Under the pieces are notes generated by a model. It saw only the letters and a list, made by a program, of their open reading frames with translations, did not search any database and had not been told where the DNA came from. Source: Candidatus Gastranaerophilales bacterium (GTDB lineage: Bacteria > Cyanobacteriota > Vampirovibrionia > Gastranaerophilales > Gastranaerophilaceae). Taken from it: a stretch of 44,744 nucleotides of DNA. The DNA lies in NCBI GenBank assembly GCA_944325315.1, contig CALVAA010000015.1:1-44744 (forward strand), given 5' to 3'. The stretch's first letter is position 1, and every line of letters begins with the position of its first letter. Positions 26,665 through 36,721 of this stretch are shown piece after piece. The position numbers were made by a program, and so were the translations under genes.

Positions 26665-27342
26665 ATGAATAAAATTAGACAACAAAAACAAAATAAGGCA
26701 CACAAACAAGGGTTTACATTGGCCGAGGCTTTGGTTACATTGGTAATTATAGGTGTTATTGCTGCACTTACAATTCCTGCAATTTTAGTTAACACAGAAC
26801 AACATGAATACAAATCAGCCCTTAAAAAAGCGTTATCTGCACTAAACCAAGTAATCGAACTGAATATAGCACTTGAAGGCTACGGTCCTATTGAAACAGT
26901 CGGAATGGCAAATCCGGAGCATGAAGACAGTTTGTATAATTTTTTCAGAAACAGAATGAATGTAATTTCAACATCTCGTGCATATGCTTGGGGTAACACT
27001 TCAAATTGGGCGTTTTTTACAGCCGACGGTATGAGATATGAATTTCCTACCACTCCAAAACAAGATATGGGCGGAAACTTTGCGGCAAATAATGAAAAAT
27101 GCGCCTCTCCGGGTGCTAAAATTCAAGACGACCTTGGTCAAGAGTATAGTTTGCCATGTTTAGTTATAGTAGACGTTAATGGTCAAAGAAGACCAAATCC
27201 CAGAAAAACAAAAGGTTCATATAAAGTTCCCGCTGCAACCGGTAGGTCAAAAATTCTTGATGTGTTCCCAATTATTATAACAGATAAAAATGCTTATCCT
27301 TTTGGCGTTGTTGCTCAACGTGCAATGTTCCAACACGATTAG
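26665..27342 (+). CDS. Type IV pilin-like/pseudopilin protein
   Basis: 225 residues. A basic leader ends HKQG and is followed by FTLAEALVTLVIIGVIAAL, the prepilin peptidase site (Gly/Phe, with Glu at mature position 5) and the hydrophobic N-terminal helix. The C-terminal part is a soluble domain with two Cys that may form a disulfide. It would be processed and assembled into a pilus or secretion pseudopilus. No other pilus genes are nearby. It is followed directly by a terminator, so it is a single-gene unit. Confidence 0.9.
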   Translation: MNKIRQQKQNKAHKQGFTLAEALVTLVIIGVIAALTIPAILVNTEQHEYKSALKKALSALNQVIELNIALEGYGPIETVGMANPEHEDSLYNFFRNRMNVISTSRAYAWGNTSNWAFFTADGMRYEFPTTPKQDMGGNFAANNEKCASPGAKIQDDLGQEYSLPCLVIVDVNGQRRPNPRKTKGSYKVPAATGRSKILDVFPIIITDKNAYPFGVVAQRAMFQHD

Positions 27343-27362
27343 GATAATAACGAATATTGTTA

Positions 27363-27390
27363 AAAATCGAACCAATGTGTTCGATTTTTT
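27363..27390. terminator. Terminator between pilin-like gene and nrdG
   Basis: AAAATCGAAC (27363-27372) pairs with GTTCGATTTT (27379-27388), with T residues after it and A residues before it, so it can work on both strands. Confidence 0.88.
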
Positions 27391-27407
27391 GTCTAATTAA
27401 TAATAAT

Positions 27408-27902
27408 TTATGGAATACAGTGAACTACAACTTTATTTTCATTTAAACTTTTTTGAACATCAATAATTCTTTGATTAGAGCTTCCAACCCATTTAAGATT
27501 GTTGTCGTTCAATTCTTTTTTAAATTCACCATCTACCAATACGTCAATATTTGATAAATCTATTGCATCTTTAACTTCTTCCCATAAAAAACCGGTATAA
27601 AGCCAGACTGTTTTATCTTTAAAAGTTTCTTTAACTTTTTTTGCAAGTTTCAATACGGTTTCACGGTTAAACGGATGCAAAGGATCTCCTCCGGAGAACG
27701 TTATGCCGCTTATATGTTCTTTTTTTAGTTCATCAAAAATTTCTTTTTCGGCAGCTTCATCAAATTCTATACCGCTTGCTACGTCCCAAGTTTGAGGATT
27801 CTGACACCCGTCACAGCAATGTGTGCAGCCTGATGTCCATAAAACTACTCTTAAACCGTCTCCATTTAACATGTCGTCTTTGGTGATATTATGATAATTC
27901 AT
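27408..27902 (-). CDS. nrdG: Anaerobic ribonucleotide reductase activating protein (radical SAM)
   Basis: 164 residues. The radical-SAM cluster is Cys26-x3-Cys30-x2-Cys33 with the QNPQTWD sequence typical of NrdG, and the SAM-binding TFSGGDPL follows. It makes the glycyl radical on class III ribonucleotide reductase NrdD under anaerobic conditions. nrdD is not in the window. GAGGAT precedes the ATG. It is unlikely to be a PFL-activating enzyme because it is short and has the NrdG-type Cys spacing. Confidence 0.92.
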   Translation of the reverse strand: MNYHNITKDDMLNGDGLRVVLWTSGCTHCCDGCQNPQTWDVASGIEFDEAAEKEIFDELKKEHISGITFSGGDPLHPFNRETVLKLAKKVKETFKDKTVWLYTGFLWEEVKDAIDLSNIDVLVDGEFKKELNDNNLKWVGSSNQRIIDVQKSLNENKVVVHCIP

Positions 27903-28032
27903 TCTTTAATCCTCAAATTGCAATAATTTAATTTGTTGTCTTATTTATAATCATATCACAGATTTTTATTTAACTTCAAGCATTATATTAAGCCAAAGCA
28001 CAATTATTCAATCTCACACTTAACGAATTAAA

Positions 28033-28067
28033 ACAAAAAATAAAGCCGTTAAAGGGACTTTAACGGC
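28033..28067 (-). terminator. Terminator of the small lineage gene
   Basis: GCCGTTAAAG (28045-28054) pairs with CTTTAACGGC (28058-28067). On the - strand it is followed by TTTATTTTTTG. It ends the gene at 28109-28495. Confidence 0.85.
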
Positions 28068-28108
28068 GCTAAAATTAAACAATAGAGGAGAATAAGGAAA
28101 ACTTCTCT

Positions 28109-28495
28109 TTAGCCTTGAGCAAATATACTTGCCGCAAGGGCATTTTTTGCATCATTTGCAAATACTCCCGGAAATTCACTTTCGATTATATTTGCAACAT
28201 TGTTAACTCCGGCTTCAAAATCACCCATCATGGCTTCAATGTCTTGAATTCTTTCTTCGCTTAAATAGTTTTTAGGATTAACTTCCTTTTGACTAACTGC
28301 ATTAATTTGCATTTTATTTTGCAGTCCCGCAATATCAAGAGCATTAAAAATGTTGTCCGCTTCGACTTGTGCATTTAGTTGTTCTTTTTTTTCTTCCTTA
28401 ACACTTTCATCTTTTTGTGCTCCGCCGCTTCTTCCGGCCTGAGCGCTTTTACTTCCTATTGAATAGTTTCCAAACCTAACTTGATTTACTTCCAT
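28109..28495 (-). CDS. Small lineage-type hypothetical protein
   Basis: 128 residues from the ATG at 28495, chosen because AAGGAGA sits 6-12 bases upstream; an earlier in-frame start would add 14 unsupported residues. It begins MEVNQVRFGNYSIGSK, the shared N-terminal tag style. The middle is Lys/Glu/Gln-rich, and the C-terminus (EAMMGDFEAGVNNVANII) is helical. No family recognised. Confidence 0.7.
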   Translation of the reverse strand: MEVNQVRFGNYSIGSKSAQAGRSGGAQKDESVKEEKKEQLNAQVEADNIFNALDIAGLQNKMQINAVSQKEVNPKNYLSEERIQDIEAMMGDFEAGVNNVANIIESEFPGVFANDAKNALAASIFAQG

Positions 28496-28613
28496 AATTG
28501 TCTCCTTATTATCCTTATTGCTTGTATAATTATTCACGGCAACTTGTCATTAAAACTTTAAGTTTTAAATAAAATTTTTAACAAAAATTAACAAAAACCG
28601 CACAAATTTTATA

Positions 28614-28622
28614 TGCTACAAT
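28614..28622 (+). promoter_or_regulatory. Extended -10 promoter, leaderless start of uvrA
   Basis: TGcTACAAT (28614-28622) is an extended -10 box ending 6 bases before the uvrA ATG (28629). There is no clear -35 and no ribosome site. Confidence 0.55.
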
Positions 28623-28628
28623 TTAGTT

Positions 28629-31454
28629 ATGAAAGATTTTATCGAAGTATATAAAGCAAACGAACACAATTTAAATTCCGTAAATATTAAAATCCCCAGA
28701 AACGAAATGACTGTTTTTACGGGTGTATCCGGCTCGGGAAAAAGCTCTCTTGCTTTTGATACAATATTTGCAGAAGGGCAAAGAAGATATGTGGAAAGTC
28801 TTTCAACATATGCAAGGCAATTTTTAGGCCAGCTTGATAAACCTGATGTAGAAAGAATAGACGGGCTTTCTCCAGCTGTATCAATTGACCAAAAATCAAC
28901 TTCCAATAACCCGAGGTCAACCGTCGGAACAATTACTGAAATATATGACTATTTAAGGCTTCTTTTTTCAAGAGCAGGAGTGCCGCACTGTCCAAAATGC
29001 GGTAATGAAATAATTCCACAGACAATTGATGAAATTACAAGCAAAATATTATCACTGCCGGAAGGTGACAAAATACAAATTTTATCGCCGATTGTAAGAC
29101 AAAAAAAGGGCGAATATAAACAAATCTTATCCAATCTTTTATCGGAAGGATTTATAAGAGCAAGAGTAGATGGCAAAATATATAACCTGGAAGAAGATGA
29201 AATTGAACTTAATAAAACCCAAAAACACACGCTTGAAATAGTTGTAGACAGAATAATTGTAAAAGAAAGCGCTAAATCAAGAATATTTGACTCGGCTCAA
29301 ATTGCGCTCAAACACTCAGACGGGCTTTTAATTGTAAACAGAATCAAAGATAATGAAGATATAGTTTTTAGCGAAAAATTTGCCTGCCCTAATTGCAACA
29401 TAAGTTTTGAAGAATTAACTCCGAGAATAATGAGTTTTAATAATCCTTATGGCGCTTGCAGCGTCTGTCATGGGATTGGAGCACACTTTGAAATATCTCC
29501 TGATTTAATCGTCCCGGATGGCGAGAAATCTTTAAAGGAAGGAGCAATATACCCCTGGGCAAAGACTGCTAATCCTTATTATTCAGATATATTAAAAAGT
29601 GTTTGCGAACATTATAAAATTGATTTTGAAGCACCTTTTAAAAGTTTAACTCCCGCACAAAAAGGAATAATTCTATACGGGAATGGTGACGAAAAAATCA
29701 AACTTACTTATGCAGACTTTGGAACAAAACACTATAGAACTCATCTTATGAGTTACACAGGAGTAATTCCTTATTTAACAAAAAAATATGAATCCGATTC
29801 AGACCTTATAAGGAGCGAAATCGAAAAATACATGATTTCAACTCCCTGTAAAGCTTGTAATGGCGGAAGGCTTAATAAATTTGCACTGAGTGTTAAAATT
29901 CAAGACAAAAACATATTTGAATTTTGTACAATGTCTATTTTAAAAGAGTATGAATTTATCCAGGAACTTTATTTAGTGCTTGACGAATTTAAATTAAAAA
30001 TTGTTCGCCAGGTCCTTGATGAAATAAGAGCGAGGTTAAAATTTTTAATAGATGTCGGCTTGGGTTATCTTGATTTGGCAAGAAGCGCAGGTACTCTATC
30101 CGGAGGCGAAGCACAAAGAATAAGACTTGCAACTCAAATAGGTTCAGGCCTTTCAGGTGTATTATATGTTCTTGACGAGCCTTCCATAGGTCTTCATCAA
30201 AAAGATAACGATATGTTAATTTCAACCCTTTTAAAACTTAGGAATATCGGGAATACTTTAATTGTAGTTGAACACGACGAAGACACAATGAAAGCTGCGG
30301 ATTATATTGTAGATATCGGCCCTTATGCGGGAGTTAAGGGTGGAAATATAGTTGGTAAAGGGTCTCTTGAAGATATTAAAAATACGCCAAATTCTCTTAC
30401 GGGGCAATATTTGAGCGGAAAAAGAAAAATCGAAGTTCCTAAAAAAAGAAGAGAAGGCAACGGAAAATTTTTAGAAATTAAAAATGCTTATAAAAACAAT
30501 CTAAAAAACATAGATGTAAATATTCCTCTTGGAAAAATCACCGCAATTACTGGCGTGTCAGGCTCCGGAAAGTCTACTTTGGTTCAAGATATAATTTCCC
30601 AGTATGCACAATTTGAGCTTTTGAAAAACAAGCCAAAACCGCAAGGTGTTGATTTAATAAAAGGATTCAACAACATAGACAAACTTGTTACGGTTGACCA
30701 ATCCCCGATAGGAAGAACGCCAAGGTCTAATCCTGCAACATATACGGAAGTTTTTACATATATACGAGAACTTTTTGCTCAAACAACCGAAGCAAAAATC
30801 AGAGGATATAAGCAAGGAAGATTTTCTTTCAATGTCAAAGGCGGAAGATGTGAAAAGTGTTCGGGTGACGGATTATTAAAAATTGAAATGAATTTTTTAT
30901 CCGATGTATATGTACAATGTGATGTTTGCAAAGGAAAAAGGTATAACGAAGAAACTCTTGAAGTGAAATATAAAGGAAAAAATATAGCTGACGTATTAGA
31001 TATGAGCGTTAGCGAAGCTTTAGAATTTTTTAAAAATGTTCCAAAAATAGCTTCCCGTCTTCAAACACTCTACGATGTCGGACTTGACTATATTAAACTA
31101 GGACAAAGCGCTACAACTCTATCCGGAGGAGAAGCACAGAGGGTAAAACTTGCGCTTGAATTAAACAAACGTGCAACAGGAAAAACTCTTTATGTATTAG
31201 ATGAACCTTCTACGGGTTTGCATTTTTATGATATAGATAAACTTCTAAAAATGCTTCAACAACTTGCAGACAACGGAAACAGCATATTAATTATTGAACA
31301 TAACATGGATATAATAAAATGTGCCGATTGGATAATAGACCTTGGGCCTGAGGGAGGCGATCAGGGTGGAGAAATTGTCTTCAAAGGAACGCCTGAAAAT
31401 ATTATTAAATGTTCAAAAAGTTATACCGGAAAATATTTAAAAAAATATTTATAG
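28629..31454 (+). CDS. uvrA: Excinuclease ABC subunit A
   Basis: 941 residues. Two ABC ATPase halves have Walker A GVSGSGKS at 32-39 and again near 640, and two signatures LSGGEAQR. Zinc-binding Cys pairs occur at CPKCG and CPNCN with CSVCHGIG, and in the second half at CEKCSGDG with CDVCKGKR. It recognises bulky DNA lesions with UvrB in nucleotide excision repair. Full length, apparently its own transcription unit. Confidence 0.98.
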   Translation: MKDFIEVYKANEHNLNSVNIKIPRNEMTVFTGVSGSGKSSLAFDTIFAEGQRRYVESLSTYARQFLGQLDKPDVERIDGLSPAVSIDQKSTSNNPRSTVGTITEIYDYLRLLFSRAGVPHCPKCGNEIIPQTIDEITSKILSLPEGDKIQILSPIVRQKKGEYKQILSNLLSEGFIRARVDGKIYNLEEDEIELNKTQKHTLEIVVDRIIVKESAKSRIFDSAQIALKHSDGLLIVNRIKDNEDIVFSEKFACPNCNISFEELTPRIMSFNNPYGACSVCHGIGAHFEISPDLIVPDGEKSLKEGAIYPWAKTANPYYSDILKSVCEHYKIDFEAPFKSLTPAQKGIILYGNGDEKIKLTYADFGTKHYRTHLMSYTGVIPYLTKKYESDSDLIRSEIEKYMISTPCKACNGGRLNKFALSVKIQDKNIFEFCTMSILKEYEFIQELYLVLDEFKLKIVRQVLDEIRARLKFLIDVGLGYLDLARSAGTLSGGEAQRIRLATQIGSGLSGVLYVLDEPSIGLHQKDNDMLISTLLKLRNIGNTLIVVEHDEDTMKAADYIVDIGPYAGVKGGNIVGKGSLEDIKNTPNSLTGQYLSGKRKIEVPKKRREGNGKFLEIKNAYKNNLKNIDVNIPLGKITAITGVSGSGKSTLVQDIISQYAQFELLKNKPKPQGVDLIKGFNNIDKLVTVDQSPIGRTPRSNPATYTEVFTYIRELFAQTTEAKIRGYKQGRFSFNVKGGRCEKCSGDGLLKIEMNFLSDVYVQCDVCKGKRYNEETLEVKYKGKNIADVLDMSVSEALEFFKNVPKIASRLQTLYDVGLDYIKLGQSATTLSGGEAQRVKLALELNKRATGKTLYVLDEPSTGLHFYDIDKLLKMLQQLADNGNSILIIEHNMDIIKCADWIIDLGPEGGDQGGEIVFKGTPENIIKCSKSYTGKYLKKYL

Positions 31455-31465
31455 CAAGGTTTGGC

Positions 31466-31494
31466 TTGTATTTTTAAAACAATATTGATATCAT
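31466..31494 (+). promoter_or_regulatory. Possible promoter of cysE
   Basis: TTGTAT (31466-31471), 17 bases, TATCAT (31489-31494). AGAGGT then precedes the ATG at 31510. Confidence 0.35.
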
Positions 31495-31509
31495 AAATTA
31501 GAGGTTTCA

Positions 31510-32178
31510 ATGGCAATTATAAATTGGATAAAAACTATAATTGAAGATATCAATACCATTAAAGAAAAGGATGTTGCGGCAAGAAATATCTTTGAAGTAA
31601 TATTCTTATATCAAGGTTTCCATGTTTTATTGGCTCATAGAATTGCCCACAAGCTTCGCTATTGGAAAATTCCTTTTATACCAAGATTAATCTCCCAAAT
31701 AGCAAGGTTTTTAACAGGTATTGAAATACACCCCGGGGCAACTATAGGAAAAAGATTTTTTATAGACCACGGCTCGGGCGTTGTAATAGGCGAAACCACC
31801 ATAATCGGAGACGATGTTTTAATATACCAGGGGGTAACTCTTGGCGGCACAGGAAAGGACCTGGGCAAACGCCACCCCACTTTAGGAAATTTTGTAACAG
31901 TCGGGGCAGGGGCAAAAGTACTTGGTAATATTACAATAGGGGATTACTCTTTGATTGGAGCAGGATCGGTTGTTATTGAAAATGTACCTGAACATTGCAC
32001 TGTAGTTGGGATTCCCGGTAGAGTAGTTAAACAAAAACAATATATTAAAGGACAACTTCAACACAATAGAATTCCGGACCCTATTTCTTGCGAGCTCAAC
32101 CGTCTAAAATACGAAGTAATGGATTTAAAAGAAAAGATTAGTCTTTTGGAATCTTTAAAAGAAAACAAAGCGGAATGA
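31510..32178 (+). CDS. cysE: Serine O-acetyltransferase
   Basis: 222 residues. A helical N-terminal part is followed by left-handed beta-helix hexapeptide repeats: [33 protein letters not shown] and [11 protein letters not shown], the CysE signatures. It makes O-acetylserine for cysteine synthesis. The 3' end overlaps the convergent MFS gene by 41 bases. Confidence 0.95.
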   Translation: MAIINWIKTIIEDINTIKEKDVAARNIFEVIFLYQGFHVLLAHRIAHKLRYWKIPFIPRLISQIARFLTGIEIHPGATIGKRFFIDHGSGVVIGETTIIGDDVLIYQGVTLGGTGKDLGKRHPTLGNFVTVGAGAKVLGNITIGDYSLIGAGSVVIENVPEHCTVVGIPGRVVKQKQYIKGQLQHNRIPDPISCELNRLKYEVMDLKEKISLLESLKENKAE

Positions 32179-33673
32179 AAATAAAACACAAAAGCGCAAA
32201 AATTGCAAAAATATCAACATAGCTCATTAATTTTGCCTGTACAATCAACTCTTTATAAATTGATCCGTTCGCTTTTTTTAAAGCCGTAAAGTATGGAAAA
32301 AAGTTTGAAAATTTAACTATAGCGGCATTTAATTTTATAACAAAAGCAGGGTTTAATTTAGTTAAATTTGAAACCAAATAAACCTGATGAACCTGCGAAA
32401 AAGCTATAACAAGAGCATTTGTGACAGATATCGTAAAAGCCGTTACAACACACTTTGATAAAGAGTGCAACCCTGCAGCAAGTGCAATTTTATCTTTTTC
32501 AATTGTAGCAAGAGCCAATTTTGTAATTGGTATAAAAGCAAACATAATCCCTGCTCCCAAAAGAATGTTAGGAAACATAAAATATGCAAAAGATACCTCA
32601 AGATTCAAGCCAACAAACGAAAATGTGCTAATCGCAAGCAAACTGTACCCGATTGCTGCAATTATTCTATTATCTATAAATTCACATAATTTTGAAACAA
32701 TGACCATAAAAACAATACAAGATGCAGCACGCCCGATTAGACTTAAGCCTGCAAGTTGAGCGTTATATCCCATTAAGCTCTGGGTAAATCCGGGAAGCGT
32801 GCTGAGAGTCATATAAGCAATCATATTTACACCTGAACCCAAAACAGTTCCAAGAATAAAGTTCCAATTTTTAAAAATTCTGAAATCAGTAAAAGCATTT
32901 TTAAATTCAAGCTCCCACACAATAAAAAATACCATGGAACAAACAGAAAAACCGCTAAGCCAACAAATCCACCTGCAATCAAACCAACCATATTGACTTC
33001 CTTTGTCTAAAACGGTTTGCATGGGTAAAAGCCATAAAATTAATGCAATAAATCCTACAACATCAAATTTATCAACCTTAAGCGAGGTTTTATCATCCAT
33101 TACATTGCAGTGTATCATAACAATCGAAAATATCACAACAGGAATATTTACAATAAAAATCCACTGCCAATTAATGTTTTCAACCAAAGCGCCACCAAAT
33201 GCCGGACCGACTATAGCAGAAACCATCATCCCTAAGCCAAATACACCCATCGCAGCAGCTTGTAAATTTTTCGGAAATGTCTGCAATAAAATTGCCTGGC
33301 TTAAAGGCATAAAAGGGCCTCCGCCTATGCCTTGAATAATTCTTCCTATAATTAAAACATTTAATGTCGGAGCAAAAGCACATATTAAAGAACCAATTGC
33401 AAAAATTACGGAAATTGCCTTTAAAAGTTTTCTTCTTGTAAATTTTATCTCAAGCCAGCCGGTGACAGGAAGCATCATAGCATGCGCTATCATATAACTT
33501 GTTACGACCCAATTTGCTTCATCTCTTGTAGAACCGAATTGTCCTGCAATGTAAGGTATTGCAACATTAACTGAAGATGTTGCAAGCATTGAAAAAACAG
33601 TAGGCAACATAACGGAAATTGTAATAAGCCAAAGAGGAATGTGTAATTTTTCATATAGGGTTTTTGTTTGCAT
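32138..33673 (-). CDS. emrB: MFS drug exporter, DHA2/EmrB family
   Basis: 511 residues, about 14 membrane segments. Typical DHA2 features include [39 protein letters not shown] and the motif C-like [19 protein letters not shown]. It exports hydrophobic compounds by proton antiport and works with the HlyD-type adaptor 2 bases upstream and the divergent outer membrane channel. Together with marR it forms one operon. The symbol is by family resemblance. Confidence 0.93.
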   Translation of the reverse strand: MQTKTLYEKLHIPLWLITISVMLPTVFSMLATSSVNVAIPYIAGQFGSTRDEANWVVTSYMIAHAMMLPVTGWLEIKFTRRKLLKAISVIFAIGSLICAFAPTLNVLIIGRIIQGIGGGPFMPLSQAILLQTFPKNLQAAAMGVFGLGMMVSAIVGPAFGGALVENINWQWIFIVNIPVVIFSIVMIHCNVMDDKTSLKVDKFDVVGFIALILWLLPMQTVLDKGSQYGWFDCRWICWLSGFSVCSMVFFIVWELEFKNAFTDFRIFKNWNFILGTVLGSGVNMIAYMTLSTLPGFTQSLMGYNAQLAGLSLIGRAASCIVFMVIVSKLCEFIDNRIIAAIGYSLLAISTFSFVGLNLEVSFAYFMFPNILLGAGIMFAFIPITKLALATIEKDKIALAAGLHSLSKCVVTAFTISVTNALVIAFSQVHQVYLVSNLTKLNPAFVIKLNAAIVKFSNFFPYFTALKKANGSIYKELIVQAKLMSYVDIFAIFALLCFIFIPLCFLLKIPKD

Positions 33674-33674
33674 A

Positions 33675-34748
33675 TTACTTGACTTTTACTTTTGCAATAA
33701 CGCTCATACCCGGAACTATATTATATTTTGAAATATCATCCGTAAAGAGAATTTTAACGGGAACTCTCTGCACAACTTTAACATAGCTTCCGACCGCATT
33801 TTCCGGGGGGAAAAGACTTGCTTTTGCACCTGAAGTTTTTTGAATGCTGTCTACTATTGCATTAAATTTTTTATTTTTGTATGTATCAATTTTTATTGTT
33901 ACCTTTTGACCTTTTTTCATGTTTCCAAGCTGTGTTTCTTTGAAGTTTGCAACAACATAATAGTCTTTAGGTACAATTGTTAATATCGGATGCGCTTTTT
34001 GAACGTAGTTTCCAAGTTCAATATTTTTATTTGTGACAATTCCGTCAACCGGAGAAACAATTGTAGTATAAGAAAGATTTAGCGCTGCCGTTTCTACTTC
34101 TGTTATCAATTTTTTTATTTCCGCTTCTTTTGATGCTTTCTGTGCTATTGAAGACTTTAGCGCACTATTTGAAGCTTTGAGATGCTCTTGTGCGCTTTTA
34201 ACGCCAAATCGGGCCACTTCAAGATTCTTCACTGCTTTATCTAAATCCTGTTTTGTAACAGAACCGTCTTTGTATGCGTTTTTATAGCGAACGAAGTCAG
34301 AATTTGCATAATCAAGTTTTACTTGTGCGGTTTTTAAATCGCTTTGTGTTTGTTTTGTTATTGAGTCCATTTTTTCAATATCGCTTTTTGAAAAATTTAA
34401 CTCAGCCTGTGCTTTTTCAAGTCTTGCTTTTGCATTTTTAAGCGCCAGTTCAAAATCTCTCGAATCAATTTGAGCTAAAATTTCACCTTTTTTTACTTCA
34501 ACATTATCATCAACATTTAACTCAACAACTTCCCCTGAAACCTTTGGAGACAAATAAACTAAATGCGCTTCAATAAATGCGTCATCTGTTGATTGATAAA
34601 AAGTCGAATAAATAAGAGAGAAAATTCCAAATAATATAAACACAACTGCGGTTATAACAGGAACTATTACCCGTTTTTTTTGATACGGCTTTCTTTTTGA
34701 TAAAACTTTTTGTCTTGCTTCTTTATAATATTTTGAATCTTTATTCAT
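33675..34748 (-). CDS. emrA: HlyD/EmrA-type periplasmic adaptor
   Basis: 357 residues. One N-terminal membrane helix (about 27-48) is followed by a lipoyl-like half (VEKPKKGEIL-type strand KGEILAQIDSRDFE), a long coiled-coil hairpin (about 95-205), the second lipoyl half with IVSPVDGIVTNKNIELGNYV, and a beta-barrel domain. It bridges the MFS pump to the TolC-type channel. It lies 12 bases after marR. Confidence 0.94.
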   Translation of the reverse strand: MNKDSKYYKEARQKVLSKRKPYQKKRVIVPVITAVVFILFGIFSLIYSTFYQSTDDAFIEAHLVYLSPKVSGEVVELNVDDNVEVKKGEILAQIDSRDFELALKNAKARLEKAQAELNFSKSDIEKMDSITKQTQSDLKTAQVKLDYANSDFVRYKNAYKDGSVTKQDLDKAVKNLEVARFGVKSAQEHLKASNSALKSSIAQKASKEAEIKKLITEVETAALNLSYTTIVSPVDGIVTNKNIELGNYVQKAHPILTIVPKDYYVVANFKETQLGNMKKGQKVTIKIDTYKNKKFNAIVDSIQKTSGAKASLFPPENAVGSYVKVVQRVPVKILFTDDISKYNIVPGMSVIAKVKVK

Positions 34749-34760
34749 TTTATTTTCCTT

Positions 34761-35216
34761 TTATATTTTTAATTTGGTATTTTTTGCAATATTTTCTTTT
34801 ATTTTGTTTATAATAACAAGGCACTTTTGAAGTTCGTTTAAATCTATGTTATTTAAATAGCTTTCTCTAATTTCGGATATAATAGGGTAAATTTTATTCC
34901 TGACCTTCATTCCTTCTTCTGTTGTTATAATTCTGTTTACATGTCTTCCGGTCAAATCTGCAACTTTTTTAATTAAACCTTTTTTTTCCAAAATATTTAC
35001 AAGTCTTGCAATATTTGCTCTGTCTTTTCCTAAAATCTCACCCAATTGCCTTTGATAAATTTCTTTGTTTTTTGCCGCAGCATCTAAAATTATAAACTGT
35101 TCAGGTGTAATTTCAAAATCATTTTTCATAAAACATCTTATTGAAAAAACCTTAATTAGTGTTGCGGTTGAAACTATGGCATTTGATAGCGAATTTTGAT
35201 CAAGTTGGTTGTTCAT
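34761..35216 (-). CDS. MarR family regulator of the efflux operon
   Basis: 151 residues. A winged helix with RQLGEILGKDRANIARLVNILEKKGLI and a wing with DLTGRHVNRIITTEEG is MarR-type. It is first in the marR-emrA-emrB operon and divergent from the tolC-like gene. The 34-base perfect palindrome in between is the likely binding site, so it probably represses both sides until a ligand binds. Confidence 0.93.
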   Translation of the reverse strand: MNNQLDQNSLSNAIVSTATLIKVFSIRCFMKNDFEITPEQFIILDAAAKNKEIYQRQLGEILGKDRANIARLVNILEKKGLIKKVADLTGRHVNRIITTEEGMKVRNKIYPIISEIRESYLNNIDLNELQKCLVIINKIKENIAKNTKLKI

Positions 35217-35232
35217 ATGTTTTAATTTAAAC

Positions 35233-35284
35233 TTTACATTTATTTTTTTATGTTATTATAATAACATAAAAAAATTATTGTCCA
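35233..35284. promoter_or_regulatory. Divergent promoters overlapping a 34-base MarR operator
   Basis: 35242-35275 is a perfect palindrome centred at 35258/35259, with core TGTTATTATAATAACA. Each arm holds a -10 box: TATAAT at 35257-35262 on + and the same on - (35255-35260). On + the -35 is TTTACA (35233-35238) with an 18-base spacer; on - TGGACA (complement of 35279-35284), also 18. One bound dimer would block both promoters. Confidence 0.85.
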
Positions 35285-35306
35285 TACTTTTTAAAGCATA
35301 ACAGCC

Positions 35307-36677
35307 ATGAAAAAAATAATCTCCCTTTTAATAATATCTCAATTTTTTTCTTTTTGTCTTGGCGCAAAACCTCAAGAAGCACAAGACAAAAAGGAATATT
35401 TAAATATTCCTTTTTGGGAAAAATTTCAAGATGAAACCCTTGTTTCAAATATATTAAAAGGATACGAAAACAATCTTGATTTAAAAATTGCCGCATCAAA
35501 AATTAAAGAAAGCGAAAAAATTGTTAAAATGTCATTAGGCGAAGAACTCCCCGCAGTTAATTTTGAAGGAATGCTCGGAAGGACATTTTCTTCTTCCGAT
35601 TTAGAGCGCGGTAACAACAACTTTAAAATAAACAGCTATCAACAAACACGCTTTCTTTTACCTTTAACGGTAAGTTACGAAATAGACATTTGGGGTAAAA
35701 ACCGCCTAAAAACAAAAAGCAAAAAACAAAGTTTAAAAATTATACAACAAGACGAAAAAACAACCTGCATACTTCTTGCTTCTTTAATTGCAATAAACTA
35801 TTACAATTTAATTAAAACAGACAAACTTATTGAACTTGAAAATGAACTTTGTAATTTAGCAATAGAATTAAATACACTTATCGAAAATAAACAAAAACAC
35901 GGGCTTGAAAATACAGACAATGTTCTTGCCTCAAAAGAGCTTATACTTTATCATAAGAAAGCTATAAATGATTTAGAAAATTCAAAAGAAATTCTTGAAA
36001 ACCAGCTCAACTATTTGTTTGGTGACAAATTGTTCTCAACAGTAGAAAGACAGAATTTTGACAGCACCAAAATTCTTGACAATATTCCAAATGAACTAAA
36101 CTCAAGTATAATTCTAAACCGCCCCGATGTTATAAGTGCAAGTGAAAATGTCATAAGAGCAAATTATGACGCTAAAATTGCAAAAAAAGACATACTGCCT
36201 TCTTTCACAATAATGGGCACTTTTGGTTTTAACGGATATGATAATTTATCAAGGATATTTGGGAGTCATACCGGGCTTGCGGATTTATGGATACTTCCTA
36301 ATTTCAACATTTTTGACGGCGGAAGAAAATATAATCTTATGAAACTTAAAAAATTAGAACTTGAAAGAGCGAAAATTGAATACGAAAAAGCCGTTTTAGC
36401 CTCCATTCAAGAAGTAAACGATTCCCTTAAGACCCTAAAGAGCAAAAAAAATAATTTTGATATATCCCATGAATCATTTTCAATTCAAAAAACAAAGGCC
36501 CAACTCAAAAACTCAAGCAAAAATTATGGGCTTGCAAGTGATATAGACACAATTTTATATAAGCAATATGAAATATATGCTCAAAAAAAATTAGTATCCG
36601 ATAAAATAGACTGCATAATTGCCGCCATTAATTTGTATAAGTCAGTTGGCGGAGCAGATTTTACTTTAAATTTATAG
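35307..36677 (+). CDS. TolC/OprM-type outer membrane efflux channel
   Basis: 456 residues. A signal peptide covers about 1-20 (MKKIISLLIISQFFSFCLGA). The Cys lacks a proper lipobox (Phe at -1), so lipidation is doubtful. The body has the two-fold OEP repeat layout, with SYEIDIWGKNRLKTKS in the first half and ILPSFTIMGTFG ... NFNIFDGGRK in the second. It completes the EmrAB pump across the outer membrane, which supports a Gram-negative envelope. It has its own promoter divergent from marR. Confidence 0.92.
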   Translation: MKKIISLLIISQFFSFCLGAKPQEAQDKKEYLNIPFWEKFQDETLVSNILKGYENNLDLKIAASKIKESEKIVKMSLGEELPAVNFEGMLGRTFSSSDLERGNNNFKINSYQQTRFLLPLTVSYEIDIWGKNRLKTKSKKQSLKIIQQDEKTTCILLASLIAINYYNLIKTDKLIELENELCNLAIELNTLIENKQKHGLENTDNVLASKELILYHKKAINDLENSKEILENQLNYLFGDKLFSTVERQNFDSTKILDNIPNELNSSIILNRPDVISASENVIRANYDAKIAKKDILPSFTIMGTFGFNGYDNLSRIFGSHTGLADLWILPNFNIFDGGRKYNLMKLKKLELERAKIEYEKAVLASIQEVNDSLKTLKSKKNNFDISHESFSIQKTKAQLKNSSKNYGLASDIDTILYKQYEIYAQKKLVSDKIDCIIAAINLYKSVGGADFTLNL

Positions 36678-36721
36678 TCTTTTCAATTATAATTAAACAA
36701 TAAGGTTATAGGATAAATATT

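Noticed and set aside
27363-27390. tRNA-like TTCGA at the pilin terminator
   Set aside because: It is part of a simple hairpin with T-run; no acceptor or anticodon stems exist around it. I found no tRNA or rRNA in the window.
35242-35275. Palindrome as a terminator
   Set aside because: It sits between divergent starts, contains -10 boxes and is almost entirely A/T, so it would make a weak terminator. An operator explains it better.
35307-35370. Lipoprotein signal in the TolC-type channel
   Set aside because: The only Cys is preceded by Ser-Phe, and Phe at -1 does not fit a lipobox.
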